In this document: positions 24,481-37,841 of the stretch, piece after piece | Position numbering within the stretch: position 1 is the stretch's first letter | Layout: every line of letters begins with the position of its first letter | From: Torreya grandis | Taxonomy: Eukaryota; Streptophyta; Pinopsida; Cupressales; Taxaceae | Reading direction: 5' to 3' | Length of the DNA: 64,000 bases | NCBI GenBank assembly: GCA_037957365.1 | Contig: JARHVA010000081.1 | Coordinates: 3,611,001 to 3,675,000, forward strand | Notes under the pieces: generated by a model | Told to the model about the DNA's origin: nothing | What the model saw: only the letters and a program-made list of their open reading frames with translations | Database searches by the model: none | Program-made: the position numbers and the translations under genes

Positions 24481-25430
24481 TATCAAAGTTTGATCTCAGT
24501 TCTAATAATACAAATGCAATGGTTGAATAATTACACTAGACAAAGCTGGTGCACCCCATAATGAAGTTGAAGTAAGATGAAATCACAAAGCAAGAATATT
24601 GCACAAGACAAGAGATAGGATCAAAACCCAAACTTCCATTAATTCACAAAAGAGTAATATCTCTCACACCTCACCAAATACAAATGAGAACATTCCATTA
24701 AATAGGTTGAGAAGAAGCATGAATCCACATCCATTTGGTAATGAGAACACAACTCAATTGCCAAGTGAATAGTAAATTCATATTCTAGAGATAAGTCAAC
24801 ATTGATTAGTGAATGATAAGGCATCCTTACCAACCCATTTGAAAATAATTTACACATGTGGGTGTGTAAATAAATGACCTAATAAATCACCCTAAATAAC
24901 AAAATATCCACCTAAGTATGGTGAATAACACAAGTGTATTAAAAATCTAAGTAAGGTGAAAAATATACACTAATACCCCCCCTTAAGTGTAGCTTAGGTG
25001 GGTAGTAGAATTAGGTATCGATAACTAGGCTTGATCAGGTACCAAGTACAAAGTAATATCTCACAAAGTGGAGAAAAAAGAGTAAATCCATTGGAAAAAT
25101 AACTCCCCCCTAAAAAAGAGAGACAAGAAGAATAGGAAACTAAAAGACCTATAAGAAGATGATATTAAAATAGTCAGTACTCCAAGTACATAATGATGAT
25201 CCAATATCCTACAAAATATGAAGGATGTGTGCCTCTACAAAGAAGAGAGAGAAGGTAAATGCATAATGTCACATGGTTAATGTTGTAGTAGGTCCCTTTG
25301 CAACAAATGTTGTCTCTTGTTTTTTGAACAAAGAAACCCGAGCTATAAAATGAACAATTCCAACTCAAGTAGAATGAAAGTAGGAATCATGATGTAGATA
25401 TATGAGAAAAGACTTATAGTCAGCTTAAAT
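24481..25430 (-). mobile_element. Possible LTR fragment with polypurine tract
   Basis: On the minus strand, an AGGGGGGGTATTAG tract (plus 24970-24983) is followed by TGTATATTTTTC, resembling a polypurine tract next to an LTR start. The LTR-like part would extend towards lower coordinates to about 24480. The C-rich run and following TTAAGTGTAGCTTAGGTGGG look like a Copia-type 3' region. No second LTR or coding domain was found, so this is tentative. Confidence 0.35.
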
Positions 25431-25435
25431 CATAA

Positions 25436-25765
25436 ATATGATCAATACTTTTTCATAGAGTTTGAGGAATTTTTCATCACAATGAGTAAACACTATAAGT
25501 GATTTTTTTATAAGAAAGCGCCCGTGAGCATAGTTCTGACAACAAACATTTTAGTGGATTTTTTACGGATACTTTTGCATCCCATCTTATTCTTTTTTCT
25601 CCACCTTTTTCCCACCTTTTTAATAGTGGATTCTTTATAAGCAAACCCTAACTAGGAGTTATCTGTGAGCATAATTCTGATGGTGACTTGCATTAATTTG
25701 AGTCTATGCCTGTGACATTAAATCATCATGCGAGGGCCCACTTTTTATTTGTTGTTATAAATTTA
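25436..25765 (-). repeat. Detached upstream flank of a receptor-kinase copy
   Basis: Collinear with 12223-12480, the 5' flank of the main receptor pseudogene. Shared landmarks are ATCAATAC..TTTTCATAGA, ATAGTGGATTCTTT, GTGAGCATAGTTCTGA and GCGAGGGCCCACTTTTTA. One internal stretch (TATAAGTG..GTGAGCATAGTTCTGAC) is partly duplicated relative to the main copy. There is no receptor coding sequence next to it. The second copy's homology ends at 15303, at almost exactly the point where this one begins. Confidence 0.75.
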
Positions 25766-26500
25766 TTTGATTATGTATTATAGGTTGTACATTTTTTTAA
25801 AATATTATTTAAATATTTATAAGGGTCTTTTTATTATTTAATAAATATGATTTTATATATAAAATAAAAATATATATACCCAAAATAAATATGTATAATA
25901 TTTTGTTTATTAATATAAATATATATTTTAAAATAAATTATACATTTTAAAAAGTTACATAATTTATTAATATTTTAAAAATACCAATTTTAATTATTTT
26001 TTTGAACTTCTAAAATTCATTTTTTTATCTTTCATTATAAGGTACATGAGACAAAATAAACATTGTGTATGCTTAAATTTTATTACATCTTATTGGATTC
26101 AAAATACAAACATTTGACTTCAACATATGACTCCACCAACCTCCATTCATTGGTATCATCTACAAAATTGAATGTAAATATACATCTAAGCCTTATTATT
26201 CACAAACAATTCAAAATTTAAATTATCTTCTATAAATCAAACAAAATAGTAGAAAAGCCATTTTTTTAATTTGCAAAGAGAGTTTTATTTTCATAGAGTA
26301 TCAGATTCGAATTAAATTGCAAGAAGACTTCAACATTCTAATAGCATTAACATATTCATATGATCATTTTTCAGTTTAGAAGTCTACAGGGTTCCACAGA
26401 CACACATGCAAATGTTATTTATTTTTCTATCCAACCAAAATGTTTGTTGATTTCAAGTTCACATTTTATTCATTCATAATTATAAATATTTCAAATGTAG
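25766..26500. other. AT-rich spacer
   Basis: Very AT-rich (long A/T runs to about 26040), no gene or clear repeat recognised. Confidence 0.45.
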
Positions 26501-26501
26501 A

Positions 26502-27180
26502 CTGACATAGCTATTGTTCATATGTTTCCCATTCATTATAATGTGTTATTTATATCTACATCATATATTTGTTGAGTTCAACTTGTGATGGAAGATGTGT
26601 GGCTCATTAATGTAAAATTCATAACCATTTTCCACATGGCTAGATGGACTTTTATCCATTACTATGGAAAGTTAATGATACCTTGCATACCACCAACAAA
26701 CATTCAGTCTTTTTTATATTTTCACATGGATGTTATGGTTGTTGTGCCTTCTTTGTTCATGTTTTTTGCTGCATGCATTCACATCGAAGTAAATTTTTAC
26801 TAATACATTAATGGAATGACATAGCTGTTGTTTATATGTTTTTTATCCACTCTATTGTATCATTTATTCAATTTGAACTTGGGATGGTAAATTCATGTCT
26901 CATTAATGTGGAAGTCGCTACCATTTTATACATGGTTAAATAAGCTTTTTTACACTACTGTGGAGAGTTAATTTTGACATGCATGCCATCAATAAATGTC
27001 TTTAGTTATTTATATTTTCACATGGTTGTTATGGTTATTTACCTTGTATGTTCTTGTTTTTTACTACATATCTTATACGTTCAAGTATTTTATTTGTCAT
27101 GCCTTTTTTGTTAAAGTTTTTTTTGGCGTGCCTTCACATTTGAGTAAACATTTACTTGAATTTTAATGGAGTGATGGAAA
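26502..27180. repeat. Tandem duplication, two units of about 0.32-0.35 kb
   Basis: Two direct copies start at about 26502 and 26815. Shared steps are TGACATAGCTRTTGTT, a phrase around CTCATTAATGT, CATGGCTAGATGGAC / CATGGTTAAATAAGC, GGAAAGTTAATGATACC / GGAGAGTTAATTTTGAC, TATATTTTCACATGG and a final CTTCACATTTGAGTAAA. Both copies are diverged and non-coding. Confidence 0.6.
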
Positions 27181-27470
27181 ATTACATGAAAAAAGTATAT
27201 CCATGACTTTTTACGGACGTCCTCCCCTCAAATGGACATGAAACTTACCCAAAAATTCTTGACTATGTAACATTTTTCATAGGAATTTCTATCGACATAA
27301 TGGAGGGTCAAAATTATTCTTTCTATGCATTCTATATTCATGTTTTTTTTAGTGTGACTTCACATATAACTAAATATTTATTGGTATGTTAATATAGTGA
27401 TGAAACATTACATAAATGTGTGTCTCCTATAAATGAAATCATAGATGTGTTATTTTTTGTTTTATGTGCC

Positions 27471-27534
<64 letters not shown>
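27471..27534. repeat. ATT trinucleotide microsatellite
   Basis: About 21 uninterrupted ATT/TAT units. A reading frame through it is poly-Leu and is not a gene. Confidence 0.95.
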
Positions 27535-27689
27535 GTGCCTTTTATGTCCATGTTATAAGCTACCTGTTAAAGGGATGAAACATTACACATTTATAAACAC
27601 ACATATTATAAATATTTCCTTGCATGTCATGGGTTGGAAGATACCATATTCACTAGTGTAAATGAGCCCTCAGCAAGCCTTCCCATATG

Positions 27690-28680
27690 ATTCAATGTTT
27701 ATTGGTAAGTTCATGGTATCAATCAACATATTCATTCACATACCAACAAATGTTATTATTTGAGACTGAAAAATCACTTTTATGTGGATGAAATCCTTGA
27801 AGGAGCTTCACTATAACTAGAATTTAAAGTCACCCTATAATAGTGGTCCAACATATATATACTCCTTATTTATAGGATGCATTTCAATGCTTATGGTTAG
27901 TGAAAAACCATATGTTTTGTTTTGACATTAGAGGGATGAAATATCAACTACCTTGATCAACCTGTAAATGTTCAATGTGTTACTGAAAATTTATCAGTAT
28001 GTGAATGGAATTCTTGATAACTTTCATTCACATATGATTACACGTTATTGGTTTTTAAATAAAAAATTAGGCTTTCATTCCCATTACGGTAAATGTTGAC
28101 TCAGATGTATCCAACCAAGTCCTTTTATGCATTATTTTTGGTTTTTAATTTATATGTTCCTATCAATTAATGTTTTTTTTATTCATTCACATTTTATAAG
28201 TTAAAAATATTCTTCCCAATAAGTGTTATTAAAAAATTACAAATTACTAAATATTATATGGTATGGTATTATTGTTGTATCAAAATTTAAATGTTCCTGA
28301 ATTAATGTATGTGTTTTTTTATTTGCAACACATATATTTCCATAACTACAACATTTATATTATTTAATTATTTCACAAGAAAAACCATGGTTTTTTGCTC
28401 CCTCTCTTAGCCAATCTAGTGGGATAACCTAAGAACACAAACTTATCACTAGGTTTAAAATTATGACCAATAATAATTTTCAAACAAACATACTATTTTA
28501 TCTATGGATTAAAATTCATGAAGTCAAGCACGTCATGAAATTACTATGGGTCATTAATATGAAAAAGGCCATGTTAAAGGATGAGTGTCTTTACAACACT
28601 TAACATTTAATGGTATGTGGATGGTAGTCATGAATGTTTTCATTCACATACTAGTAAATGTTAACTTATTTCTATCCTAG
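27690..28680. repeat. Dispersed short hairpins sharing one motif
   Basis: At least three imperfect inverted repeats use the same arms: near 27692-27760, 27985-28055 and 28605-28655. One arm reads like AATGTTTATTGGTATGTGAATG; the other is its inverse CATTCACATACCAACAAATGTT. Loops are about 15-25 bases. Related single arms occur near 26780, 27135 and 27360. No coding potential was seen. Confidence 0.5.
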
Positions 28681-29075
28681 TTAAGAATATCATTAAAATA
28701 GCAATAAATGTTTACTTAGATGTATCAAACAACATCTTTCTGTCAAATAATTTTACTATCCCTTTCATATGTTCTTGTGATTTCTTGTAGCTATGTTAAT
28801 CATTCATAGTTTTAAAATTACAAATATATTTTCCCATAATTTTTTTAATTATTTTTTTCATTCTATTATAAATTACTCATATTATTTCTTATCTATTTGA
28901 GTTCAACATGAGGAATGGGAAGAAGAGGATGTAGTTATGGCCATGTGCAATAATGAATAAGAAAGGAGTCAAATTCTAGAATATGTTGATGAAGACGTTA
29001 ATAAAGTTGTGCAACCCACTACAACGCAAATGGACCAACCCCCTACCAACCAAGAAGAGAACAAATCCAAAATAA

Positions 29076-31200
29076 ATGTTCCACCAATGTGCGTGTGTCA
29101 TTGTAGTTCCAGTGGACAATGAAAGATATGGAAAGTGTAATGATAATGTGGATGATAATGGTTACTCCATAAAAGTTGCAATGGTAAAGTCAGGCATAAA
29201 ACCTAATACTTTATTGAATTGGCTGAAAGGTATAACATCTATTAACAAGAAGGGACCACCCATTATTTTATCAACATATGAAGAAAGTGAGATAGTGCAA
29301 TGGTGCAAGTAATTTATCAACATGGGTAATGGGTTAGACATATTGCATTTTAAGTCACAAGTTGCCCACATATGTTACTATAGGCCCAACCCTTTCAATG
29401 ATGGTCTCCATCACAAGTCATGGTGTAAAGGCATTAAAAATAGGCACCCTAATTTGTTTATGAGAATAGTAGAAGGATTGGAAAGAGATTGGGTTTCCAT
29501 TATAAGGCCATCTATTGTGTCTATTTTTTATAATAACTTGAGAATGTTGTATGCCAAAAAAAATTATGGGCCATACAAAATTTAGAATTGCAATGAGATG
29601 GGAATGCAAGTTGGAAATAATTTCAGCATGTGAATCATTGTTAAAAAATGGACAAGTAGTATGCCTCAAATAATGACAAAGATCAGAGAATGGATAACTA
29701 TTTTAACATGTGTGAATGTTGCTAGGTAGGCATTTTGGGGTTCTACCTCTTCAAAGTGAAAAGGCAAAATTTCATTATTGAATGTGAACTGAGTGCATGT
29801 ATGGCTACCCAATCCCATGCATGGATGATAAAATAACTATTTATGAATTGGATGCATCATTTATTGATATATTCACAAGGAGGAGTTTAACTAGTAATAT
29901 ACATCTCATATTTGATGGTCACACTAGCCATGTTTCACTTTCAACAATTAAAGAGGATGCAAAATTAGGGATATATCTTCTTATATTTTCCACACATACT
30001 AGCCAAAAGTCACAACCACTAGACATAAGAGTGTTTTATCTATTCAAGGCATAGTTTAGGAGTGAGAGGATATCATAGATGAATAAGCATCATGGTTGAA
30101 AGATAAATAGACATGAATTGGACACTTTGGGTAGCAAAACTATGAAGATGGCACTAACCCCTAAGAATATAATATCTAAATTCAAAGGAATAGGCGTTTG
30201 GGCCCTTAATCCCAAGGCACTAACTAATGTTATGAATTTGAGTGCAATGTTCCATATTGAGGAGGATAAAGTTAGTGATGTAGAAAATATAATGAGGTTG
30301 GTAGGCCTATATAAGGTAGACATTGAAGCTACAATAGAGAGAATGAAGTAAATGATGGAAGGAAATGTTGTCCAATATGAAGAAGGTGAACCAAAAAAAT
30401 CCATGAGATGTTGCCAATGTAGAAAGTGTTGAACATTAAACAACTCATGAAAATGAAATTACAACAAATGTGGTAGATATTTATAGTGAAGATGCTTCAA
30501 TTATCCATTACAATGAAATAGATGCAAAATTCAACTTCAACTAGGGTGGTTTATGTCTGCCTATGCAAGTAAGCCAACTGGATTGGTTAAAGGAGGGAGA
30601 AAAAAATTTAGGCCTCAATTGTGAATCTGTTAAAGATGATGTATGTATTTCAATGTCATCATGACCAGATTATATCTCACCAAAAATAGTTCATTACTAT
30701 GCACCAGGTGGACAATAGAGTGTAAAATATGGAATCACCGATTTAGAAGCCAATAAGGAAATAGAAGAAATTAATGAATAAAAAATAAAAAAATGCATCC
30801 AAGTAGAATGTAATTACCACCAAACTCTAATTTCAACATTTCTAAAACTGCCAATAGAAAGGATTACAATGAAATTAAGAAACAATGCACTGATGTTGAG
30901 CCGACAATCACAAATTCACACATTAAACATTTATATGCAATTTTTTATAGAATATGAGACCCACAAAAAGGATATTTCAAAATTAAGGGAAAGGAATAAA
31001 TAAGAAGCTAATGATAGGAAAGCCTTGAGGCAGGTTGAAAGGGAAAGAAGGGAAAAATCAAAAACTTGAATGCGTAAGACAAAAGGCATAACAAATAGTA
31101 GGATAAGATACATCAAAGGAAATGAAAGGTTTGAAAGAGAGATATTGATAGAAGGGATAGGGAAATTAATAAATCCAATAGAGAATTTGAGATACAAAGG
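29076..31200 (+). pseudogene. Pogo/Tigger-like DDE transposase relic
   Basis: A cut-and-paste DNA transposase of the pogo-like (HTH plus DDE_1) kind, recognised by domain order. A psq-type helix-turn-helix region (YSIKVAMVKSGIKPNTLLNW, about 29160-29230) comes first. A CENP-B/Tc5-type region follows (FKSQVAHICYYRPNPF..SWCKGIKNRHPNL, about 29350-29455). The catalytic domain has an NCNEMGMQ block (about 29587), LIFDGHTSHVSLSTIKE (about 29910-29955) and HTSQKSQPLDIRVF (about 30000-30040). The first acidic block is normally NCDE(T/S)G; here Asp is Asn, so one catalytic residue is lost. Stops and frame changes break it (after QWCK, YGPYKI, and between 29660 and 29800). A Lys/Arg-rich tail continues to about 31200. 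Terminal inverted repeats were not found. Confidence 0.7.
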
Positions 31201-32480
31201 CATTATAACACATAATTCAACCCTCTACCTGAACAACATCACATATTGAATGACGTGAGAAATGTTTTATCCCCAATTAGTTATTTTCTTAGCCCTCATA
31301 TATCTACAAATATGGTAGTAATTCAAACTAAGGACATAGTCATTGAATGACCAACACAAACATCTCTATCTCTGAATACATGAAATGAAGGTCATAACTC
31401 AAATTTTCCACCTTGGATGGTGTAAAATTTTGCATTACCATAAATAAATGCCCTAAAATCTTCTTAATTTTTTTTTTCCTAATGTAAATAAGTGTATAAA
31501 TAAATTTATTTACAATAGATATACTAAGTTTGATCATGTATTGCAATTAATTTTACTTGTTATCTACCATTAAGTCTACAAATGGATCATAAGCTGAATT
31601 AAAGTTGAAATACTTTCACTTGAAAGCAAGTAGTAAATTGTTCTTATCCACTATTGAATTAAAAATATTTCATCATTATGCACAAATAAAAAACATCAAA
31701 GACAAATTTAAAAAATTGAAGCAATAAAGATTTAATCTTTAAAAACTTCACAAACTTTGAAAAACAAATATTGTATGAGCATTACAAACTTCAAAAACAT
31801 CTATTGCCTTAAGAAACACAATGTAAAATAATAAATTTAGCACAATATTTAAAAACATAACAAGTGTCAAGAAATAATACTATAAAATTTAATGCAAGGG
31901 AAAGAGTTGTTATGGTGAGCAGGAAAGGGAATGAGCGAGGGAGTTTGAATCTTGGTACAAGGGAGGAGGAATATGGAGAAGAAGATGAGGTATATGGAGA
32001 TAAGGTTGAGAAAATGGACTATCCAAAACCTATGGGTTGGGCAATGTCTTGTGAGAAATAAATAGTGACCAATTTTATTGCCCTAGCTCATGGCTCTGAT
32101 GTGCCTGTGTTCTTTATTTTGGTCCTAGTCACACCTATAATCTAACTACAATAGTATGATTTTTGGGATCTTACATCCCTTATTTACTAGGCTTAGGTTT
32201 GGGTCTACCAGGATGAGTGGTGGAATGAGGATCAGTGTTCCACATCGTAGGGGATAAGTATATTTCTCTGGAGTATTAAAATAGCCAAGTTGTTGAGGGA
32301 TTTTCTCTAGTTCAAAAAATTCTTTGCTCTAATCAAAAACCCTAATATATTACAAGCTATGATCAAGGAAGGTGTTATGGGTGTTTCTATTAAGCTTATG
32401 CATGTCTATTTCCTTGGGATATCCTTGTTTATTCAAACTACATTTATGTGTGGGGCTTGGTGAGGAAGTATTAAAGGTTC
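31201..32480. other. No recognised gene
   Basis: AT-rich sequence. The short open frame at 31864-32061 (charged, GTREEEYGEEDEVYGD) has no recognisable family. The part after about 32100 may be the far 3' end of the minus-strand Gypsy relic that follows, but no motif supports it. Confidence 0.4.
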
Positions 32481-32499
32481 CCTATTCTTCTCAGCATTG

Positions 32500-34093
32500 C
32501 CTAACAAAGACTAAGGTGACTCTAGTCATGGGCACTGACTCAAAAATATTTTAGAATCAATCTTTCATGATAATAGTCCAATGTTGTGGCTTAGATTGAT
32601 TTGTATCTTCATGGTCATACAAGTACGATCTACCTAGTAAGATGTTATAGACCTCTAGATGTGTGATGTCACAAATGGTATTGTCTTCCATAGGCTTGAA
32701 TTGGTACTAAAAAGAGCAATGTTGTTGGACATGTATATGTTTCCCCTACTATAGCCACCCTAAAGAGTATGGATTTGGATGCATAGTAGTTGTAAGACCA
32801 ATGAGCTAAGTTGTGGATTATACAATGATGTTCTTTTAGCTATCACTATCGATGATAACATGGAGAGGTTGACCCTTCACCCAAAACTTGGTGTGGAAGA
32901 GAGGTTTGTGATCTTTAAATATGTTGATTGTAGTGGTACTAGTACACAAACATGATATGTCTAGATTAGTGTCATCCATCAATGTGAGTCCTAATGCAAA
33001 TTATGTGAGTAGGGTTTGTCACACACAACATTTGAAATCATTATGAGTGGATGAGTGATGGTGATGGCACCACTTATAACTGAACTTCTTCTTCTTGCCT
33101 TTGTTTGAAGCAAAAGACACTAGAGCCTTCGAGGGATAAACAATATTTTAGTGTTACTCTCCTTTGTAAGAAGTGTGTGGTTACTTCTACGTAAAATTTT
33201 ATGATGTGGATTTGTATGAAGGTTGTGCCTTGTGAACTACATTAGATGAAGACATGACATGATACTTCATCTTTGCTATGGATTCAATTTTTTTAGCATT
33301 TTGATATGCTTGCCCCAAAGTGTTATAATTTAATAACTCCATCTTCACATGGATTTAAAGTGAGAGTCCGTTGATGTAATTTAACACCTTATGTTTTTCA
33401 CTCAAGTTTTCATGTAGGCATGTAGAGTATTCATGGAAAATGTTAGTTTAGTCTTTCATGGAATGATATTTGCACTGATGCAGTTATTGAAATTGATGTA
33501 TTCATCTTCAAAGTGGAAAAAAGGATAGTGTTCCTTATTTAGCACATCCAAAAAAGTCGTCTAGGATTCTATTGAAACGCACTCTTGCACACACTATGCA
33601 CTGAAGCTCTCCCACCAATGGATAATTAATATGGACATCTTCAACATTGTAAAGGTGATCTTCTCAACATCTATAAAGGAATCGACTAAGAAGTGTTCCC
33701 TAACTTATTGAATCTATGCCTCCAATGTTTTAGCATCGATCATGCCTTCTAATAGAGGGATATCAATATTGATTTTAACTTTTAAGGGGGTTTATTGTTC
33801 AAACCATTGTTATGTAAAATTTGGAGGTGTGATATAAGGCATCATATTGAGTTGTACCATCAATTCATGGAAGTGTCTAAAAATTTCCATGCATTGTGCC
33901 TCTAGTGCATCGATGATGAGATTTTTACCTTGGGGGCTACCTCAGGTTACTTCTAGGTATCAACCATCTTAATTTTACTATGACATTATTTAAGACATTC
34001 TAAAACAAAATTTATTGATAAACCTTCCTTCTCAAGTTGCACTCACATGTTTACATGCATAGAAAGGAATAAAGCTAACCTTCTCTGATACCA
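32500..34093 (-). pseudogene. Decayed Gypsy gag-protease region with tRNA primer site
   Basis: On the minus strand the element starts at a primer binding site, TGGTATCAGAG (plus 34083-34093), the usual initiator-tRNA-Met match. Degenerate gag follows around 33680-33240 (IHWWESFS resembles the gag DWW block). An aspartic protease region follows at about 32960-32560: VKGQPLHVIIDSDS, then KNIIV, LIGLTTTMHPNPYSL and DRTCMTMK. The catalytic D-S/T-G is DSD here, and at least eight stops interrupt it. No reverse transcriptase or integrase was recognised below 32500. An LTR should begin at 34095 (TGATCTACACC) and run upward; its far end and a partner LTR were not found. Confidence 0.65.
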
Positions 34094-34094
34094 A

Positions 34095-36570
34095 TGATCT
34101 ACACCATGGAGCCTAGGACCAAGTGTGGAAGGAGCAAATGACTATTGGTTGTGCAGAGTGAATGGAGAAAGCTAATTCAGAATGAAACAATTAAACACAT
34201 TCAATGGAGTGGAAGTCTTACTTGTAGGAAATGCACCTTCTATTCATTAACATACAATAGGAAAAATTGGTACAATGTGTTATAATGCATGTTTTAGAGA
34301 GTAGATACATGGAGCATGTTATCTATGTTATGAATGTGTGGAGAATTGACCTTCGATCAGATGTGTATGTTACATAATTATACAAATAGAATATGAGAGT
34401 GGTTATAAATGTTCTTAGTTACCAAAAAATATAGTTGCATCAATTCATCTTCCAGGCTGGATGATGACTGGAAAACCTTTTGAATCACATGGTTGAGGAG
34501 AGGAGACATGTGGATGTGATGTGGACTCTAATAATTTGATGAGGTGTATGAAAATGTGAGCTATAGTGTGGGATTATGAGCTACATAGGGTTGGGAATTA
34601 TGAAGTGCACAATAATGACTGCATAGTGTTGAGTACATAGGAGTCAGTGCATAGAAGTATGAAATATGATTTTGAGAAAAAATTACATAAGGAGTACAAA
34701 ATATTGGGTGAGAAGTATGCACCCTACGTAGTAGAGTCAATGAAGAGTAAGCTTGGTTGTGCGAGAACTGAACATAAACCATCAAATGTAAAAATAAAAA
34801 AAGAAAACAACATACAGTGGTACTATGGCCAACAAGTAAGGAACATATTCAAATGTTCCATAAAAAAGTCTATAATAAGCAAGAAAAAGACACTTGAGGA
34901 AGTGATAATGTTAATAAATGAATTATAAGAAACCAACATAAGCATATCATATTAGTCCCTACATATATGTGTTAACAAAAATTTCATGCACCATAACATA
35001 TCAAGCACACTATGAAAGATATACACATGATTATAGGAATGTGTAAGCGTTAGTATATATATTCAACATGATAATGGAAAGATGATCATAAAATAATATA
35101 ACATGTAGAAATTGTGATCAAAGAAGCAGAGGCCCCCAACATAGTGTGCCATGTGGGAAGAAGAAAGGTCTAACATCTATATGTTCAAGTATCATGGGCC
35201 TGGTGTATGCCTATATCACACTTGTACACATGAAAGATATGTGTATATAACAAATAAATGATATGATATCTATTAAAATAAAGTAAATAACATAGATGCC
35301 AAGTAGATAGTAATATGTGAATGATGAATATTTATGCATTTTTAAATTTATTTTAATGTTTTTTTTATTTTATTGATTATATTTTATTTTTAAAGAAAAA
35401 GGTCTATCCTATGATCCCATCTAAGGGATGATCATATGTACATCTGAACTTGGAATATGGTACATCAAACTGGAAATATTGCCAAGCAGCATATATAGGT
35501 ACCATATTTGAAACTGTAGAATATGTGTTACTCTACATATGTCTCATAGTAATCTATGGTCATAAATAAGCAATATAACGAGTAGGGATTCTTGGAACCC
35601 ATTGCTTATTGCTCTGTGGTTTCCTTTATGTAGTTATAATTGGAACATGGTTATATGCTCATTGCAACTAGGTAGATCGTGTAGATGTAGATGATGATTT
35701 TGTGGTATCCACTGTGTATCTCTAATAAAATGGTCTCTCAAGTAAGGGGCATATAGGCAAGGGGATTGACTATTTATTACCCTTTCACAGATTATTAAAC
35801 ATAACAAGTTATATAATTAACTATATGGGAATAAACTTCTATTGTTTAAGCAGATTTTCATGTGGCAATCTAGGAACTATGACTACCCTATTGGTATGAA
35901 TGTATTTAGTACACCAATGCACTATGGAAGGTATTTCACTGAGTATGTGTTTATTATTTCAAATAATTTATTTTTGTTTATGTCATATGTTTGAAATATG
36001 ATTATTTGTTATGTGGTAACATATTGATAGGTGTTCATTTAGTTTGATTTAGTGATAACTGAGGCAATCACTATACAATGGAATCCAGTTGTGAATAAAA
36101 ATGCTCGAATATAATGCTCATGTGACAATTGTGTTTTTGCATTCTATTCTAACACAATATCTAGTGCATCTCTAGAACTATTAAGTGTATCTATTTAATT
36201 TATAGCTTCCTAACTTAGTTTAATTACCCATTTTATTGTGTATAAAACATAGGTGTCAAAGCATAATTGGATCCTATAAATGGTGGTTCTATGCTTCCCC
36301 CAAGTACACCTATAGTGAGAAATTGATCAACCAATGGTTCCTTGGTAGGATCAGTGTGGGAGAGATTAATCATTGTAGAAGGTGAACTAGGACAAAGATT
36401 TATTCTAGTGGTTTATTTTTGTAAGGGCCAATAGACCATGCATTCCTTAGTAGGACTGACATGGGATGTCTCGACCCTCTTATAGTGACCTCTATAAGAA
36501 GTGGGAAAAGGAGATCTTGTTGGTTCTTTATGAAATGTAATAACTCATATGTCTGTGAGTTGCATAATGT
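34095..36570. other. Unassigned, probably retroelement-derived
   Basis: Begins with the presumed LTR of the preceding Gypsy relic. The lysine-rich open frame at 34647-34928 matches nothing I know. Degenerate minus-strand coding-like text is visible near 36250-36570 without a diagnostic motif. I cannot assign boundaries. Confidence 0.3.
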
Positions 36571-36574
36571 TTTA

Positions 36575-37841
36575 TCTTAGAGCAACATAATCATTAATGT
36601 GATTCCCATTAATAACATATATTAACTGCAAAAGGGTTTCCCTTTCACCTTTTCAAATATGTGGGGAGGATGGTAGTAATTTGGATGAAGGGTAATCAAC
36701 CATTTATCTAGTAGCTTAGGCAATATATCATGTGTTTGATCTCTGTACTAATCAAATTGAAGTGGTTGCCCCTTAGTAGAGGTGTATGTTTTAACAATAG
36801 GATCTATTTTGTATGTGGATTCCTTTCTTTTGCGTAAAACATTTACTATTTTTTCCTTGGAATTAACTATTGATTTGTAATAATATGTTTGAGGTGGCTC
36901 ATGAACCTTTTTGTTTTATTTCTTCACTTTGTAGGAATTGTTTGTAATATTTTTACCTTTAGGTGAAGATGCAGGATAGTCGATATTAGTATTTTTTAAT
37001 TCAAAATAATATTTATGTACATCCATGTATAAAGTATCAAAATAAGTAAAGGGCTTGTGAAATGATCTTTATTTTAATGAATAAATAAGGCTCATACTAA
37101 ATATGAATTGCACTTCCAAATCTGAGGGTGTATAATTGAAGGAATATAAGACATCCTTAAATCTAATAGCATAATCTCAAATAGACTCATCATTATTTTT
37201 TATTAATCTTTGAAAATGTTCCAATGGTAATTTACATTATTTAAGTTTATGGAAATCATTTAAAAATATGTCTTCAAGTTTTTGTAAAGTTGGTAAGGAT
37301 TTGTTTGGAAAGATATAAAACCAATCAGTAGCCTCTCATGTTAAACTTCTATACAAGGCTCTCGTTAATAAATGTCCATATTTAGACCAATGGTCAAAGG
37401 AGTGTACATATTTTTTCAAGTGATTTTCAGGGTCTCCTTTACCATCAAATGAAGGGAACATAGGCATAAAAAATTGGTAGATTAAGGATGTTCAAAAATA
37501 TCTCGTGTAAGGGGTTGATCTTCTAGGATATTATCATTAAGATTAACATCATCTGAAAGTACTTGTAATTTAAGAATCCTCATTTATTTTTGAATAATCT
37601 TATAGTATTCATCATAGATATGATGTTGTTAGTATTAAATTTTGGAGAGCTTGAATATGTACTCATAGGTTGTAATTTACCATCTATACGAAACATAGAA
37701 TGATGGCCTCTTCACAACTATCATTGCACTCTAACTTATGATTATGATGTGTTTGAAATGTACTGGGTAAAGAAGCATCCATTTTACATGATGATTCAAG
37801 AGAGGTTACTATATCATTTTGGATGTCACGAAGGTTGATAT
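36575..37841 (-). pseudogene. Old Gypsy gag, downstream half (split by a later insertion)
   Basis: Continues, on the minus strand, the reading frame that enters from 51879-50761 on the other side of the 12.9-kb insertion. After INLRDIQNDIVTSLE and a Ser/His-rich linker come PMFPSFDGKGDPENHLKKY, HSFDHWSKYGHLL, then EATDWFYIFP and LEDIFLNDFHKLK. This is the classic retrotransposon gag domain (about 37480-37200). Several stops interrupt it. Downstream text becomes Lys-rich and unassigned. No zinc knuckle was seen with certainty. Confidence 0.7.

Noticed and set aside
26585..26803. 72-residue open frame
   Set aside because: It lies in one unit of a tandem duplication and is not kept in the other unit.
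27464..27661. Leucine-rich short protein
   Set aside because: It is the translation of the ATT microsatellite.
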